A stretch of DNA of 64,000 nucleotides from Chitinophaga agrisoli. GTDB lineage: Bacteria; Bacteroidota; Bacteroidia; Chitinophagales; Chitinophagaceae. A program made the translations under genes and the position numbers. The notes below the pieces were generated by a model. That model was not told the DNA's origin. It did no database searches and saw only the letters and a program-made list of their open reading frames with translations. This document shows positions 16,437 to 26,118 of this stretch, piece after piece. Location: the NCBI RefSeq assembly GCF_008386695.1, contig NZ_VUOC01000001.1, positions 718,347 through 782,346 on the forward strand. Direction: 5' to 3'. The stretch's first letter is position 1; the number at the start of each line of letters is the position of its first letter.

Positions 16437-17420
16437 TTTGCCGGCGGCAACGTCTTCCTTAAAGGACCGGCAGATCTCTGCAATAGTTTGTGTAAGGGGT
16501 TTAAACTGAAAGCCGGGCAGTGTCTTCAATAACTTGCTGCTATCATAATACATCTGCAGCTGTGCGGTACGGGCTGTTTCTTTGGTGACCACCGGCTTTG
16601 CATCTGAGAACAGGCCCTTCACCTTTTCCAACCGCCACACGACCTCCGCCATCCAGGGCTGCACGCTTATATGAGGGGGCTTTTTACCTAACTGGCCGGC
16701 CATCTCGCTAAAAAGATCAAAATAACTCCGGTTCTCTGCGGCTAGTACAAAACGCTGGCCTTTTACCGGGCCATCCATCAGTAACATCATTACCCGCACT
16801 ACATCTTCTACATCCACATAACCATTTACGCCGCTGGTATAGAAGGGGAATTCTTTCCACACATGTTTTACCAGCGTACCGGAGCCTTCCTGCCAGAAGC
16901 CGCTGCCCAGTATAATAGCAGGGTTTACAATAGCGGCGTTCAGCCCTTCTGCTATACCGCGCCATACTTCCATCTCTCCCCGGTATTTACTTACTGCATA
17001 TTGCGAGTTATTACGGCTATCCTGCCACTCCGCACGTTCATCAATGGCGGCATTGTTCTTTGCACGGCCAAGGGCGGCTACGGAGCTTACATGTACCAGT
17101 TTTTGCACGCCGGCATCCAGCGCCATGTTCACTACATTGGCGGTGCCTTCTACGTTTATCTGCATCATGCATTGCCTGGTGGAGGGGTGGAATGATACGA
17201 TGGCCGCGCAGTGATATACCTGCGTAATGCCCTGCATGGCTTCCTCAAGGCTTGTCACATCCAGTATATCTCCCTGGAACCATTGCACCTGCTGTTGTAT
17301 ATCCTGCAGCTGCGCAGGTATACGCTCGCGGTATAAGGCCCGCACCGGCTTACCGGCATTTACCAGTGCCCGTAATAAATAGCTGCCTAAAAAACCTGTT
17401 CCGCCGGTAACTAAGATCAT
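16422..17420 (-). CDS. extended SDR: NAD-dependent epimerase/dehydratase family
   Basis: A 332-residue extended short-chain dehydrogenase. The N-terminal TGGTGFLGSYL Rossmann motif, the catalytic Tyr/Lys pair in YAVSK and the HVSSVAALG serine region are intact. It resembles dihydroflavonol-4-reductase-like and 3-beta-hydroxysteroid-dehydrogenase-like proteins; the substrate is unknown. A TATCTTTG -7 element lies at 17450-17457 on the same strand, giving a leader of about 26 nt. Confidence 0.86.
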   Translation of the reverse strand: MILVTGGTGFLGSYLLRALVNAGKPVRALYRERIPAQLQDIQQQVQWFQGDILDVTSLEEAMQGITQVYHCAAIVSFHPSTRQCMMQINVEGTANVVNMALDAGVQKLVHVSSVAALGRAKNNAAIDERAEWQDSRNNSQYAVSKYRGEMEVWRGIAEGLNAAIVNPAIILGSGFWQEGSGTLVKHVWKEFPFYTSGVNGYVDVEDVVRVMMLLMDGPVKGQRFVLAAENRSYFDLFSEMAGQLGKKPPHISVQPWMAEVVWRLEKVKGLFSDAKPVVTKETARTAQLQMYYDSSKLLKTLPGFQFKPLTQTIAEICRSFKEDVAAGKLSKQ

Positions 17421-17449
17421 GAAATGCTGTTCACATGTTAATAGAAGGC

Positions 17450-17457
17450 CAAAGATA
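17450..17457 (-). promoter_or_regulatory. -7 element TATCTTTG for the epimerase gene
   Basis: A perfect minus-strand TAnnTTTG match 29 nt before the ATG at 17420. Confidence 0.5.
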
Positions 17458-17519
17458 GGGGTGAAAAGTGAATAGTCAATAGTGTGTAAGGGGTAATAAT
17501 AAAAGGCGGATCGTAGCCC

Positions 17520-18377
17520 TTAATAGTCATAAAATCCTTTCCCGCTCTTACGGCCCAGACGCCCCTGCTGCACCCTGCCCACCTGCAGCGCATTGGGTGT
17601 AAAGCGCGGCGCCTGTTCAAATGCATCATACAGGGATTGTGTTACGGCCAGGTTCACATCATTCCCTATCAGGTCCATCAGCGCAAAAGGCCCCATCCGG
17701 AAACCGGTACCCTCCAGCAGGCGGTCAATGTCCGCAAAGTCCGCCAACCCTTGTTCCGCCACCTTCATGGCTTCCAGGTAATAATGCCTGGCTACCCGGT
17801 TTACGATAAACCCCGGCGCGTCTTTTACATGCACCGGCGTTTTACCCATCTTAAGGGCCAGGTCGTAGATAAGTGTGGCTGTTTCCGGGGCGGTATCCTG
17901 TGCGGTCACTACCTCTACTAGCTTCATAGCCGGGGCCGGGTTAAAGAAGTGCATGCCTGCTACGCGTGCCGGGTTAACAATGCCGGCAGCTATCCTGGAA
18001 ACCGATAAAGAGGAGGTATTTGTGGCAAATATGGCCCCGCTGTGGTTAATATCCGTCAGCTGGCCAAAAAGGGCTGTTTTGATCTCTATTTTCTCAGCAA
18101 TGGCCTCTATGATCACTTCTCCTACACAATCCTCAACGCGGGGCGTAAAACGGATGCGTTCAAGGATAGCTATTTTATCCGCGGCCTGTAACCGGCCTTT
18201 GGATACGGCCGCGTCCAGGTTTTGGGTGATCTGGGCGCGGGCCTTGTCCAGCATGGCCGGCTGTATGTCAAATAACAGGGTATCATAACCGCCGGCGGCA
18301 GCTACCTGCGCTATGCCAGCGCCCATAGTGCCTGCTCCGCATACGGCAATGGTCTGTACTTCGCTAAGAGAGATCAT
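17520..18377 (-). CDS. 3-hydroxybutyryl-CoA dehydrogenase family protein
   Basis: A 285-residue 3-hydroxyacyl-CoA dehydrogenase with the NAD-binding GAGTMGAGIAQVAA at the N-terminus, the catalytic His-Glu region (MHFFNPAPAMKLVEVV), and the C-terminal dimerisation domain (GFRMGPFALMDLIGNDVN). Such stand-alone enzymes interconvert acetoacetyl-CoA and 3-hydroxybutyryl-CoA or act in phenylacetate or fatty-acid degradation (PaaH/Hbd). No other beta-oxidation genes are nearby. It lies 30 bp downstream of pheS on the same strand. Confidence 0.92.
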   Translation of the reverse strand: MISLSEVQTIAVCGAGTMGAGIAQVAAAGGYDTLLFDIQPAMLDKARAQITQNLDAAVSKGRLQAADKIAILERIRFTPRVEDCVGEVIIEAIAEKIEIKTALFGQLTDINHSGAIFATNTSSLSVSRIAAGIVNPARVAGMHFFNPAPAMKLVEVVTAQDTAPETATLIYDLALKMGKTPVHVKDAPGFIVNRVARHYYLEAMKVAEQGLADFADIDRLLEGTGFRMGPFALMDLIGNDVNLAVTQSLYDAFEQAPRFTPNALQVGRVQQGRLGRKSGKGFYDY

Positions 18378-18407
18378 AACGGGAAGAATAAAGTTGAAAG
18401 GCTGCTG

Positions 18408-19436
18408 CTACACCACCCCTGTAAACTGCGACAGGAAGCGGGTATCATTCTCTGAGAACAGGCGCAGGTCCTTGATCTGGTATTTAAGCATGGTAATACG
18501 CTCTATACCCATACCAAATGCAAAGCCCGTGTATTTTTCAGGATCTATACCGCAGTTCTCCAGCACCTTGGGGTGTACCATACCGCAACCCAGGATCTCT
18601 ACCCAACCGGTGTGTTTACACACACTACAGCCTTCGCCACCGCAGATGATACAGGAAATATCCATTTCTGCGCTGGGCTCTGTGAAGGGGAAGTAGGAGG
18701 GGCGGAACCGGACACGGATATCTTCGCCAAACATCTCTTTCACAAAGTGATACAGCGTTTGTTTCAGATCAGCGAAGGATACATTTTCATCAATATACAG
18801 CCCTTCCACCTGGTGGAAAAAACAGTGCGCGCGGGCGCTGATGGTCTCATTGCGGTATACCCGCCCGGGGCAGATAACGCGTATGGGCAGCTTGCCGGCT
18901 TCCATGGTCCGTACCTGTGTGCTGGAGGTATGGGTACGCAGTAACCAATCAGGATTCTGATTGATGTAGAAGGTATCCTGCATATCACGCGCCGGGTGGT
19001 TCTCCGGCAGGTTCAGCGCGGTAAAGTTATGCCAGTCGTCCTCGATCTCCGGCCCTTCGGCAACGGTATAACCCAGGCGTTCAAATATGTGGATGATCTT
19101 GTTCCGTACTATGCTGATAGGGTGGCGGGTGCCCAGGCGGTGCGGTTCTGCGGGCAGGCTAAAGTCTACACCGGCCTGTGTTTCACCGGCGCCGTCCTTC
19201 AGCTGCTCAAACTGCGCATAACGCTCTTCTGCCAGCTGTTTAAAGGTGTTCAGCACCTGTCCAAACTCCTTTTTACGCTCGTTGGGCACCTGCTTCATTT
19301 CGCCAAACATGCCTTTTACAATACCTTTTGTTCCAAGGAACTTAATGCGGTATTGCTCCAGCTCGTCCGCTGTTTTAGGTTCAAAGGCCTGTATTTCCTG
19401 TGTGTAGGCCGCTATTTGCTGTACTATCTGCTCCAT
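18408..19436 (-). CDS. pheS: phenylalanyl-tRNA synthetase alpha subunit
   Basis: A class II aminoacyl-tRNA synthetase subunit, 342 residues. The N-terminal coiled-coil (about 1-90) is followed by the catalytic domain with motif 2 (CPGRVYRNETISARAHCFFHQ) and motif 3 (GFAFGMGIERITMLKY). A Cys cluster (CIICGGEGCSVC) could bind zinc and is seen in related PheS. The pheT gene is not in this window. A TATCTTTG element only 7 nt upstream of the ATG predicts a nearly leaderless mRNA. Confidence 0.97.
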   Translation of the reverse strand: MEQIVQQIAAYTQEIQAFEPKTADELEQYRIKFLGTKGIVKGMFGEMKQVPNERKKEFGQVLNTFKQLAEERYAQFEQLKDGAGETQAGVDFSLPAEPHRLGTRHPISIVRNKIIHIFERLGYTVAEGPEIEDDWHNFTALNLPENHPARDMQDTFYINQNPDWLLRTHTSSTQVRTMEAGKLPIRVICPGRVYRNETISARAHCFFHQVEGLYIDENVSFADLKQTLYHFVKEMFGEDIRVRFRPSYFPFTEPSAEMDISCIICGGEGCSVCKHTGWVEILGCGMVHPKVLENCGIDPEKYTGFAFGMGIERITMLKYQIKDLRLFSENDTRFLSQFTGVV

Positions 19437-19443
19437 AGGGCAA

Positions 19444-19451
19444 CAAAGATA
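19444..19451 (-). promoter_or_regulatory. -7 element TATCTTTG for pheS
   Basis: A perfect minus-strand TAnnTTTG match with just 7 nt between its final G and the pheS ATG, the same spacing as at the YjjG-like gene. Confidence 0.5.
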
Positions 19452-19505
19452 AGAGAAATAGGATTTGGTAAAAAAATCTTACCTTTTCGCATAGAAATAC
19501 CCACT

Positions 19506-20795
19506 ATGACTGTTGCTTACTACATTGGAGCGCTCATCCTGCTCCTGGTGTGTATTGTTATCCTGTGCCTGTTGCTGGTCAAGTACAGGCAGAGATATAA
19601 AGCAGAAGCCACAGTTACTTACTTCGCCACCTCCCTTTTCGGACAGAATACCATCGATGATATACTCTGGGATATTGCCAAAAACTGCATCCGCCACCTG
19701 GATTTTGAAGACTGCGTGATCTACCTGCTGGATGCAGAACGGCAGGTGCTGGTACAAAAAGCCGCCTACGGCCCCAAGAACCCGGTACGTTTCGAGATCA
19801 AACATCCCATAGAGATCCCGGTGGGGCAAGGCATCACCGGCGCTGTAGCCCTTACCGGCAAAGCGGAGATCATTCTCAATACCGCCAAAGATGAGCGGTA
19901 TATACTGGATGATGAGCGCCGGCAGTCAGAGATCACCGTACCTATCTTCTATGAGCAGCAGGTAATAGGCGTAATAGATTCTGAACATTCCCGCAAAGGC
20001 TTTTATACTGCCCGGCATCTGCATATGCTGGAAAAGATAGCGGCTATCTGCGGCGCCAAGATAGGCAAGACCCTTATAGAGGAAAAAGCGCAGCTGCAGG
20101 CAGCAGAGGTGCAGCAGCTGCACCGCCAGCTGGCAGAGTTCCGCCTGGTGACCCTGAAGTCGCAGATGAACCCCCATTTCCTCTTCAATTGCCTCAATGG
20201 GATCTATAATTGCATGCTTACCTGCCAGCTGGAAAAAGCCCAGGAATATATCTCTAACTTCTCCCGCCTGCTGCGGATGGTACTCATCCATTCAGAAAAG
20301 AACTTCATCTCCCTGCGTGATGAAATGGACCTGCTGCAGTATTATCTCAAAATAGAATCCCTGCGCACGGATCATGCTTTTGCCTATACCATGGAAATAG
20401 AGGAGAACATTAACCCACGGGACTATTTTGTGCCCGGTATGCTCATACAGCCTTTCCTGGAAAATGCTATCTGGCATGGTTTAATGAATAAGAGCGGGGA
20501 GCGCCAGCTGCACATTCACTGGCGGTATATGAATGAACATGTGCTGTTATGCGAGATAACGGACAATGGCATAGGGCGCAATGCGGCGGCCCAGCAGCAT
20601 GGAAATGGCCTTAAGACCGGCAACCACCAATCCAGGGGCATGCAGTTATGCCAGGAGCGGGTAGACCTGTATAAATCCCTGTTTAACACCCGTTTTAGCA
20701 TACAGGTGTCTGACCTGGTGGATGAGGGTAATCAACCCGCCGGTACCCGTGTGGATATTGCGTTTGAAATGGAGCCCGGTATGCAGGGCTATTAA
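19506..20795 (+). CDS. GAF domain LytS-type sensor histidine kinase
   Basis: A 429-residue kinase: one N-terminal transmembrane helix (about 5-26), a GAF domain (about 42-180, with VGQGITGAVALTGK), a short coiled linker, a His_kinase domain with the phosphoacceptor His224 in QMNPHFLFNCLNG, and a HATPase domain with intact N-box (LENAIWHGLMNK) and G1 (DNGIGRN). The ATG at 19506 is chosen; the frame is open further upstream, but that runs antisense through pheS. There is no LytTR regulator next to it; the downstream OmpR-type gene is convergent. It is thus an orphan kinase. Confidence 0.9.
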   Translation: MTVAYYIGALILLLVCIVILCLLLVKYRQRYKAEATVTYFATSLFGQNTIDDILWDIAKNCIRHLDFEDCVIYLLDAERQVLVQKAAYGPKNPVRFEIKHPIEIPVGQGITGAVALTGKAEIILNTAKDERYILDDERRQSEITVPIFYEQQVIGVIDSEHSRKGFYTARHLHMLEKIAAICGAKIGKTLIEEKAQLQAAEVQQLHRQLAEFRLVTLKSQMNPHFLFNCLNGIYNCMLTCQLEKAQEYISNFSRLLRMVLIHSEKNFISLRDEMDLLQYYLKIESLRTDHAFAYTMEIEENINPRDYFVPGMLIQPFLENAIWHGLMNKSGERQLHIHWRYMNEHVLLCEITDNGIGRNAAAQQHGNGLKTGNHQSRGMQLCQERVDLYKSLFNTRFSIQVSDLVDEGNQPAGTRVDIAFEMEPGMQGY

Positions 20796-20804
20796 TTGCA
20801 GCGT

Positions 20805-21497
20805 TTAAAAGATAAGCTTATACCCTACCCCTCTGATGTTCACGATCTGCACCCTGGGGTCTTCTTTCAGATAACGGCGCAGTTTGGTGATAAATACGTC
20901 CATGCTACGGGCGTTAAAGAAGCTGTCATCGCCCCAAAGATCCAGCAGCACTGTCTTACGTTCCATTACCTGGTTTTTGTTATCATACAGGCGGCGCAGT
21001 ATCTCTGCCTCCCGGTGGGAGAGGAAGGCGGACTGGCCATTACGGGTAAGGGTTTGTTTGATATAGTTGAAGGCGTACTGGCCTATCATCACCACATCCG
21101 GGCTATCCGCGGCGGCAGCAGCAGCCGGTTGCTCGCCGGAGCGTTGCAGCAGCGCTTTGATCCGCACGATCAGCTCATCCATGCTGAAGGGTTTCTTCAG
21201 GTAGTCGTTACCTCCCAGCTCAAAGCCTTTTACGACATCTGCTGTCTGCGATTTGGCCGTCAGGAAGATGATGGGGGTCAGTTTATCCAGTTTACGGATC
21301 TCCGTGGTAACGCTAAACCCATCCATATTAGGCATCATGATGTCCAGCACCACCACATCCGGTTTGTTCTGCTGGTACAGGCGCAGCCCTTCCTTACCAT
21401 CGGCTGCATACAGCATATCAAAGCCGCGCATTTCCAGGCTGTCCTTTACGATCTGGCCCAATTGCCACTCGTCTTCTATCAAAAGTATCTTTGCCAT
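20805..21497 (-). CDS. OmpR family response regulator (RprY-like)
   Basis: A 230-residue regulator: receiver (LLIEDEWQ, phosphoacceptor Asp52 in VVLDIMMPNMDG, KKPF) and winged-helix domain ending NIRGVGYKLIF. An Ala-rich linker (six Ala in a row near residue 130) joins them. It resembles Bacteroides RprY from memory, but the name is not certain. The partner kinase gene is 38 bp upstream on the same strand. The 3' end is 9 bp from the convergent GAF kinase. Confidence 0.92.
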   Translation of the reverse strand: MAKILLIEDEWQLGQIVKDSLEMRGFDMLYAADGKEGLRLYQQNKPDVVVLDIMMPNMDGFSVTTEIRKLDKLTPIIFLTAKSQTADVVKGFELGGNDYLKKPFSMDELIVRIKALLQRSGEQPAAAAAADSPDVVMIGQYAFNYIKQTLTRNGQSAFLSHREAEILRRLYDNKNQVMERKTVLLDLWGDDSFFNARSMDVFITKLRRYLKEDPRVQIVNIRGVGYKLIF

Positions 21498-21535
21498 AGT
21501 ATGGGTTTAGGAAGTCCGTACTTCCAAAGTTATAT

Positions 21536-22957
21536 TTATACTGGTAATTGTATTACAAATTCGCTGCCACGCTCTGGCTCACTGTTCACCTGGATAGTGC
21601 CATCATGCAGCTCCACGATCTTTTTTACATAGCTAAGCCCCAGCCCAAAACCTTTTACATTATGCAGGTTGCCGGTAGGCACCCGGAAGAATTTATCAAA
21701 AATACTATCCTGGTATATGCGCGGAATGCCAATACCATTGTCTTTTACCTTAATAGTGAGCAGGCTGTTCTCCTTGGTGCACTGTATATGCACCAGGGGC
21801 TGCTCTCCGGAGTATTTGATGGCATTATCCACCAGGTTGTTCACCGCATTGGATAAATGCGTTTTATCCACATAGACCAGGGGATGATCCAGGTGGTTAT
21901 CATACCGGAATTGCACCGGGCGGCCGGCCTTCAGCTGCTGATTGGTGATAATGTTATCTATCAGGTCTGTGAGGTCTGTTTCCTCGCGGAACAGCTCTAT
22001 CTCTTCTTTTTCCTCTGCGGCTATATGCAGCACTTTTTCTACCAGGTCAGACAGGCGCTGGAGCTCCTGTTTGGAAATATCCAGGTAGTTCCTCGTCTTT
22101 CGCTGATCGCTGAGCGCATTAAAGTTCTGCATGGCCTCTACCGCTGCATACACGGTGGCGATGGGCGTTTTCAGCTCATGCGTCATGTTATTGATAAAGT
22201 CGTTCTTTACATCAGACAGGCGCTTTTGCTTCAGAATGGTGCGCAGCATGTAGATGAAACACAGCGTGGTAAGGATCAGCAGCACCAGCGAACTGGCCAG
22301 CGTCCATATCATCTTCATTAATATAAACTGGAAGGGAGATGAAAAGGTAGCCTGCACAAACAGGTTGCTGGCAGGGTTAAAGGGCATTTTGGAGGTCTTT
22401 AACGGTTCCCGCAGGCGCATACTGTCCCGGAAGCTGGCCCTGGAAAAATTGTTAAAATCAACATGAAAGGTATCAAACCGGTACCCGGTGTTGATCTGCC
22501 GGTTATGCAGCTCCGCAGTAAAATTAGAGTCCAGCCCTTTCAGGTTGATACTGTCTCCGTAAACGCTGTTCAGCATGATCAGGTCTGAGATCTGCCGGGC
22601 CAGGGTATCTGCAAAGGTGCGGGAGGGCAGGCCGTGATTAACGATCTGTATCTGCCCTTCCCGGTCCATCAGGGAGTCTATAAATGACTGTTTATCGTCT
22701 GTAAGGCCAAATTGTTCCGGCTGCATCACAACCCCGTCTGAGGCCACGCCGGTGCCTTTGCCATAATAATACAGCAGGCGGCGCACGTCCATGAACTGGT
22801 TATTGAACAGGGCTGTACGCAGCGCCCCGTTAATGTCACGGTTAAACTGGTCAAATTGCACCTCATAGGAGTTATACAGCCAGTATCCCTGGAACAGGTA
22901 AATGCCAAGGATACAGGTGCTCATCATGATGAGTATATTGCGGATGCGTTTACGCAT
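21536..22957 (-). CDS. sensor histidine kinase (RprX-like)
   Basis: A 473-residue kinase with transmembrane helices at about 9-27 and 211-238 framing a periplasmic domain of about 180 residues with no recognised fold. HisKA has the phosphoacceptor His260 in NNMTHELKTPIAT; HATPase motifs NLVDNAIKYS, DNGIGIP and GFGLGL are intact. It is encoded first in a two-gene kinase-regulator operon. The upstream 338-bp gap holds a TAGTTTTG element on its strand. Confidence 0.92.
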   Translation of the reverse strand: MRKRIRNILIMMSTCILGIYLFQGYWLYNSYEVQFDQFNRDINGALRTALFNNQFMDVRRLLYYYGKGTGVASDGVVMQPEQFGLTDDKQSFIDSLMDREGQIQIVNHGLPSRTFADTLARQISDLIMLNSVYGDSINLKGLDSNFTAELHNRQINTGYRFDTFHVDFNNFSRASFRDSMRLREPLKTSKMPFNPASNLFVQATFSSPFQFILMKMIWTLASSLVLLILTTLCFIYMLRTILKQKRLSDVKNDFINNMTHELKTPIATVYAAVEAMQNFNALSDQRKTRNYLDISKQELQRLSDLVEKVLHIAAEEKEEIELFREETDLTDLIDNIITNQQLKAGRPVQFRYDNHLDHPLVYVDKTHLSNAVNNLVDNAIKYSGEQPLVHIQCTKENSLLTIKVKDNGIGIPRIYQDSIFDKFFRVPTGNLHNVKGFGLGLSYVKKIVELHDGTIQVNSEPERGSEFVIQLPV

Positions 22958-23295
22958 GAATTAATTTCGGTATTTAAACAATCGATTCTAACAAAACTAT
23001 TGTTTTCCAAGCGTGACTGCTCCCTTTTCTTAACAATAATTAACAGTAAATAAGAATGCTTAACGGTCTATTGCGTACTTTAAACACAGTTAGGGGGGTG
23101 CAGAAGGGTAGCAGGCATAATCTTTAACTTGTAATTACATAGCAGAGAACGCCGCTGCGGAAATATCGCAGACGGGTGGCTGTAAAATTCTGTAAGCGGC
23201 AAGGGCTGGCATCCTAATACTTACTAACTTACACCCCCTGTGGCTCTCCAATATGCCGGACTAAAATATGGACCATTAGAGCAACAATCAGTTTC
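22958..23295. other. 338-bp divergent promoter region
   Basis: This gap separates the leftward kinase from the rightward outer-membrane protein gene. A minus-strand TAGTTTTG (-7 type) lies at 22992-22999, 34 nt from the kinase ATG. A short stem (CTGCG, loop GAAATAT, CGCAG) is present near 23154-23170. No coding potential was seen and no clear TAnnTTTG for the rightward gene. Confidence 0.45.
22992..22999 (-). promoter_or_regulatory. -7 element TAGTTTTG for the RprX-like kinase
   Basis: A perfect minus-strand TAnnTTTG match upstream of the kinase ATG at 22957; no good -33 partner at the usual spacing. Confidence 0.45.
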
Positions 23296-26118
23296 ATGAA
23301 GCAGCTATTGTTTATCCTGGCCTTTATACCCCTATGTGCAGTGAACGCGTGGTCGCAAACCAAAACGAAGGGACAGGTGAAAGGCCACCTGACAGATAAA
23401 GACTCCAAACAGCCGCTGGCCGATGCCAGCGTGGCCTTACTATATGCCAGAGACTCTTCCATGGCAGCATCTGCCTTTACGGATAAAAAAGGCGCCTTTA
23501 GCCTCGATGGCCTCGACGAAGGCGCTTATAAACTATACATCTCCTTTATTGGTTACCAGCCCCTGTTAAGATCAGTGGAGATCACCGCCACACAGCCCTC
23601 CATCACCCTGGACAGTATTCCCCTGCAGAAAACCGGCGTTACCCTGGGAGAAGTGGAGATCACCGAAATAAAACCACCCATACGGGTAAAAAAGGATACC
23701 CTGGAATTTAATGCCGGCTCCTTTAAAACCCGCCAGAATGCGGTAGTAGAGGAGCTGCTGAAAAAATTGCCGGGTATCCAGGTAGGCCGGGATGGCACCA
23801 TTACCGCACAGGGCGAAACCATAAAACAGATCTTCGTGGATGGTAAACCCTTTTTTGGAGACGATCCTAAACTGGCTACCAAAAACCTGCCGGCGGATAT
23901 TATTGACAAGATCCAATTGATCGACAAAAAATCAGACCAGGCCCAGTTTACCGGCATCAATGACGGGCAAACGGAGAAAGCCATCAATATCACCATCAAA
24001 AAAGACCGTAAGAAAGGCCTGTTCGGACAAGCATCCGCCGGTTATGGCACAGATAGCCGCTTTGCGGCCGCGGCTTCGCTTAACCGTTTCCGGGATGACC
24101 AGCAGCTATCTTTCCTGGGCAGCGGCAATAACGTAAATAACCTGGGCTATTCAGACCTGGGCTCCCTTAGCCCCGGTGGGGGTGGCCGCCGCGGTGGCCG
24201 GGGCGCCACCAATAATATTGGCGGTAACGGCGGCAGCGGTATTACCCGCAGCTGGATGACCGGCCTTAATTACAGTGAAGACCTCTCCAAAAAGCTGAAG
24301 GTCAGCGCCAGCTATTTTTATAATAACGGCCGTACGGAAAATGATAATACCACTTCGCGCCAGAACATGCTGCCGGATACTACTTTTTATTACGACCAGC
24401 AGGCCCATTCCCTGGGTACCAACGCCAGCCATAATATGAACATGCGGGTGGAATACGAGATAGATAGCATGCACTCCCTCATAGTATCCCCTAATATCAA
24501 CTATAGCACCAACAATAACGTAATGCAGAACCACTATGAATCACTGGGCGGCCAACGGCAACTGGTGAATAGCGGTAGCACCCTTAATATCGGTAACAGC
24601 ACTACGCCTACTTTTTATACGGATGCGCTCTTCCGTAAAAAGTTCCGTAAAACAGGCCGCACCTTCAGCGCCAATCTGAACATAGGCGTTAACAACAGCG
24701 ACCAGGAGAATTTTAATATCTCCAATAACCTGTTTGTAGACCCTAACGGTAACACCTCTACGGACAGCATAGACCAACGTAATGATGTTACTAACCGCGG
24801 GCTGAACATGGCCATGCGCCTCACTTACACGGAGCCTATCCTCAAAGACCGCTTCCTGGAATTTACCTATACCTGGAACCGTAATTACAATACTTCCGAT
24901 AAGCTCACGTATGATTTTAACAAAGCCAAAGGCGTGTATGACCAGGTGAACGATAGCCTTAGCAACTCTTTTGAGAATACATTCTCTACCCAACAGGCAG
25001 GCCTAAGCATCCGCACCCAGAAACAGAAATACGATTACAGCGCCGGCCTGAACGTACAGTTCAGTGACCTGGATAATAATAACATCAGCCTGCATAACCG
25101 CTTACAGCAGCATACGGTAAACTTTTTCCCTTCTGCTTCCTTCAGCTATGCATTTAATAATAACCGCCGCCTGCGTTTCTTTTACAGGGGCGGTACGCAG
25201 CAGCCCAGCGTTACGCAGTTACAGCCGGTGCCGGATAACAGTAACCCACTGTATATACAGTTAGGCAACCCGGACCTTAAACCTTCTTTCAACAACAACT
25301 TAAGCCTGGGTTATAACACTTTTAACCCGGCCAGTATGCGCGGTTTTTTTGCCAATATCAGCGCCGCCCTTACCAGTAACAAGATCATCAACGCCAGCTC
25401 TTTTGATTCCGTTGGCAGGCAGGTAAGTCAGCCGGTGAATGTAAACGGCGCCTACAATATCAATGGTAACCTGGTGAATACCATTCCACTTAAAAATGCG
25501 CATACCTCTATTAATATCACTACCAATTTTAACCTTAACAGGGATGTGAGTTTCATAAATGCAGTAAAGGGTACCACCCGCAATTTTGTGATCAACCAGG
25601 GCTTTAGCCTCAACTACGCTTTCCGCGATCTATTCGATTTTGCTACCGCCGCCAGCGCTAATTACAATGGCGCCCGCTACTCCGTACAGCAAAACAATAA
25701 CACGGATTACTTCAACTACGCATTCTCCTTTGATTTCAACCTTAACCTGCCCCTGGGTTTTATCATTGGGTTTGACCTGGACTATACGCTCAACACAGGT
25801 CTGGCAGCCGGTTACAACCAGAATGTAACCATGCTGAACGCGTTTATCTCTAAAAGCGTGTTCAATAACCAAAGAGGCCTTATTAAGCTGCAGGGATTTG
25901 ATCTGCTGAACCAGAATGTAAGCATTGGCCGTAATGTAGGGCAGAACTATATAGAGGATGTGCAGACGCGGGTATTACAACGTTTCTGCCTGGTAAGCTT
26001 CTCCTATTTCCTGAACAGGTTTGGTGGAGGGGGTGATAAAGGAGCGGCAAAAAGTATGCGCTCCGAAAGTGGTATGCCGGTTATGATGCCCGGCGGTATG
26101 CGTATACGGAAGGGGTAA
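23296..26118 (+). CDS. outer membrane beta-barrel family protein with carboxypeptidase-like N-domain
   Basis: A 940-residue outer-membrane protein. A signal peptide (1-21) precedes a CarboxypepD_reg-like domain (about 28-110, VKGHLTDKDSKQPLADASV) and a plug-like region (VEELLKKLPGIQV, about 150-165). The rest is a long barrel of alternating strands rich in Asn and aromatic residues, typical of OMP_b-brl_3 proteins. A Gly/Arg-rich insert lies at about 294-315. Unlike SusC it has no SusD partner and no TonB box was identified, so a TonB-dependent role is uncertain. The two-component pair upstream is divergent and could regulate it. Confidence 0.88.
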   Translation: MKQLLFILAFIPLCAVNAWSQTKTKGQVKGHLTDKDSKQPLADASVALLYARDSSMAASAFTDKKGAFSLDGLDEGAYKLYISFIGYQPLLRSVEITATQPSITLDSIPLQKTGVTLGEVEITEIKPPIRVKKDTLEFNAGSFKTRQNAVVEELLKKLPGIQVGRDGTITAQGETIKQIFVDGKPFFGDDPKLATKNLPADIIDKIQLIDKKSDQAQFTGINDGQTEKAINITIKKDRKKGLFGQASAGYGTDSRFAAAASLNRFRDDQQLSFLGSGNNVNNLGYSDLGSLSPGGGGRRGGRGATNNIGGNGGSGITRSWMTGLNYSEDLSKKLKVSASYFYNNGRTENDNTTSRQNMLPDTTFYYDQQAHSLGTNASHNMNMRVEYEIDSMHSLIVSPNINYSTNNNVMQNHYESLGGQRQLVNSGSTLNIGNSTTPTFYTDALFRKKFRKTGRTFSANLNIGVNNSDQENFNISNNLFVDPNGNTSTDSIDQRNDVTNRGLNMAMRLTYTEPILKDRFLEFTYTWNRNYNTSDKLTYDFNKAKGVYDQVNDSLSNSFENTFSTQQAGLSIRTQKQKYDYSAGLNVQFSDLDNNNISLHNRLQQHTVNFFPSASFSYAFNNNRRLRFFYRGGTQQPSVTQLQPVPDNSNPLYIQLGNPDLKPSFNNNLSLGYNTFNPASMRGFFANISAALTSNKIINASSFDSVGRQVSQPVNVNGAYNINGNLVNTIPLKNAHTSINITTNFNLNRDVSFINAVKGTTRNFVINQGFSLNYAFRDLFDFATAASANYNGARYSVQQNNNTDYFNYAFSFDFNLNLPLGFIIGFDLDYTLNTGLAAGYNQNVTMLNAFISKSVFNNQRGLIKLQGFDLLNQNVSIGRNVGQNYIEDVQTRVLQRFCLVSFSYFLNRFGGGGDKGAAKSMRSESGMPVMMPGGMRIRKG

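Noticed and set aside
18996-19505. N-terminal extension of the GAF kinase
   Set aside because: It lies antisense inside pheS; the membrane helix starts at the ATG 19506.
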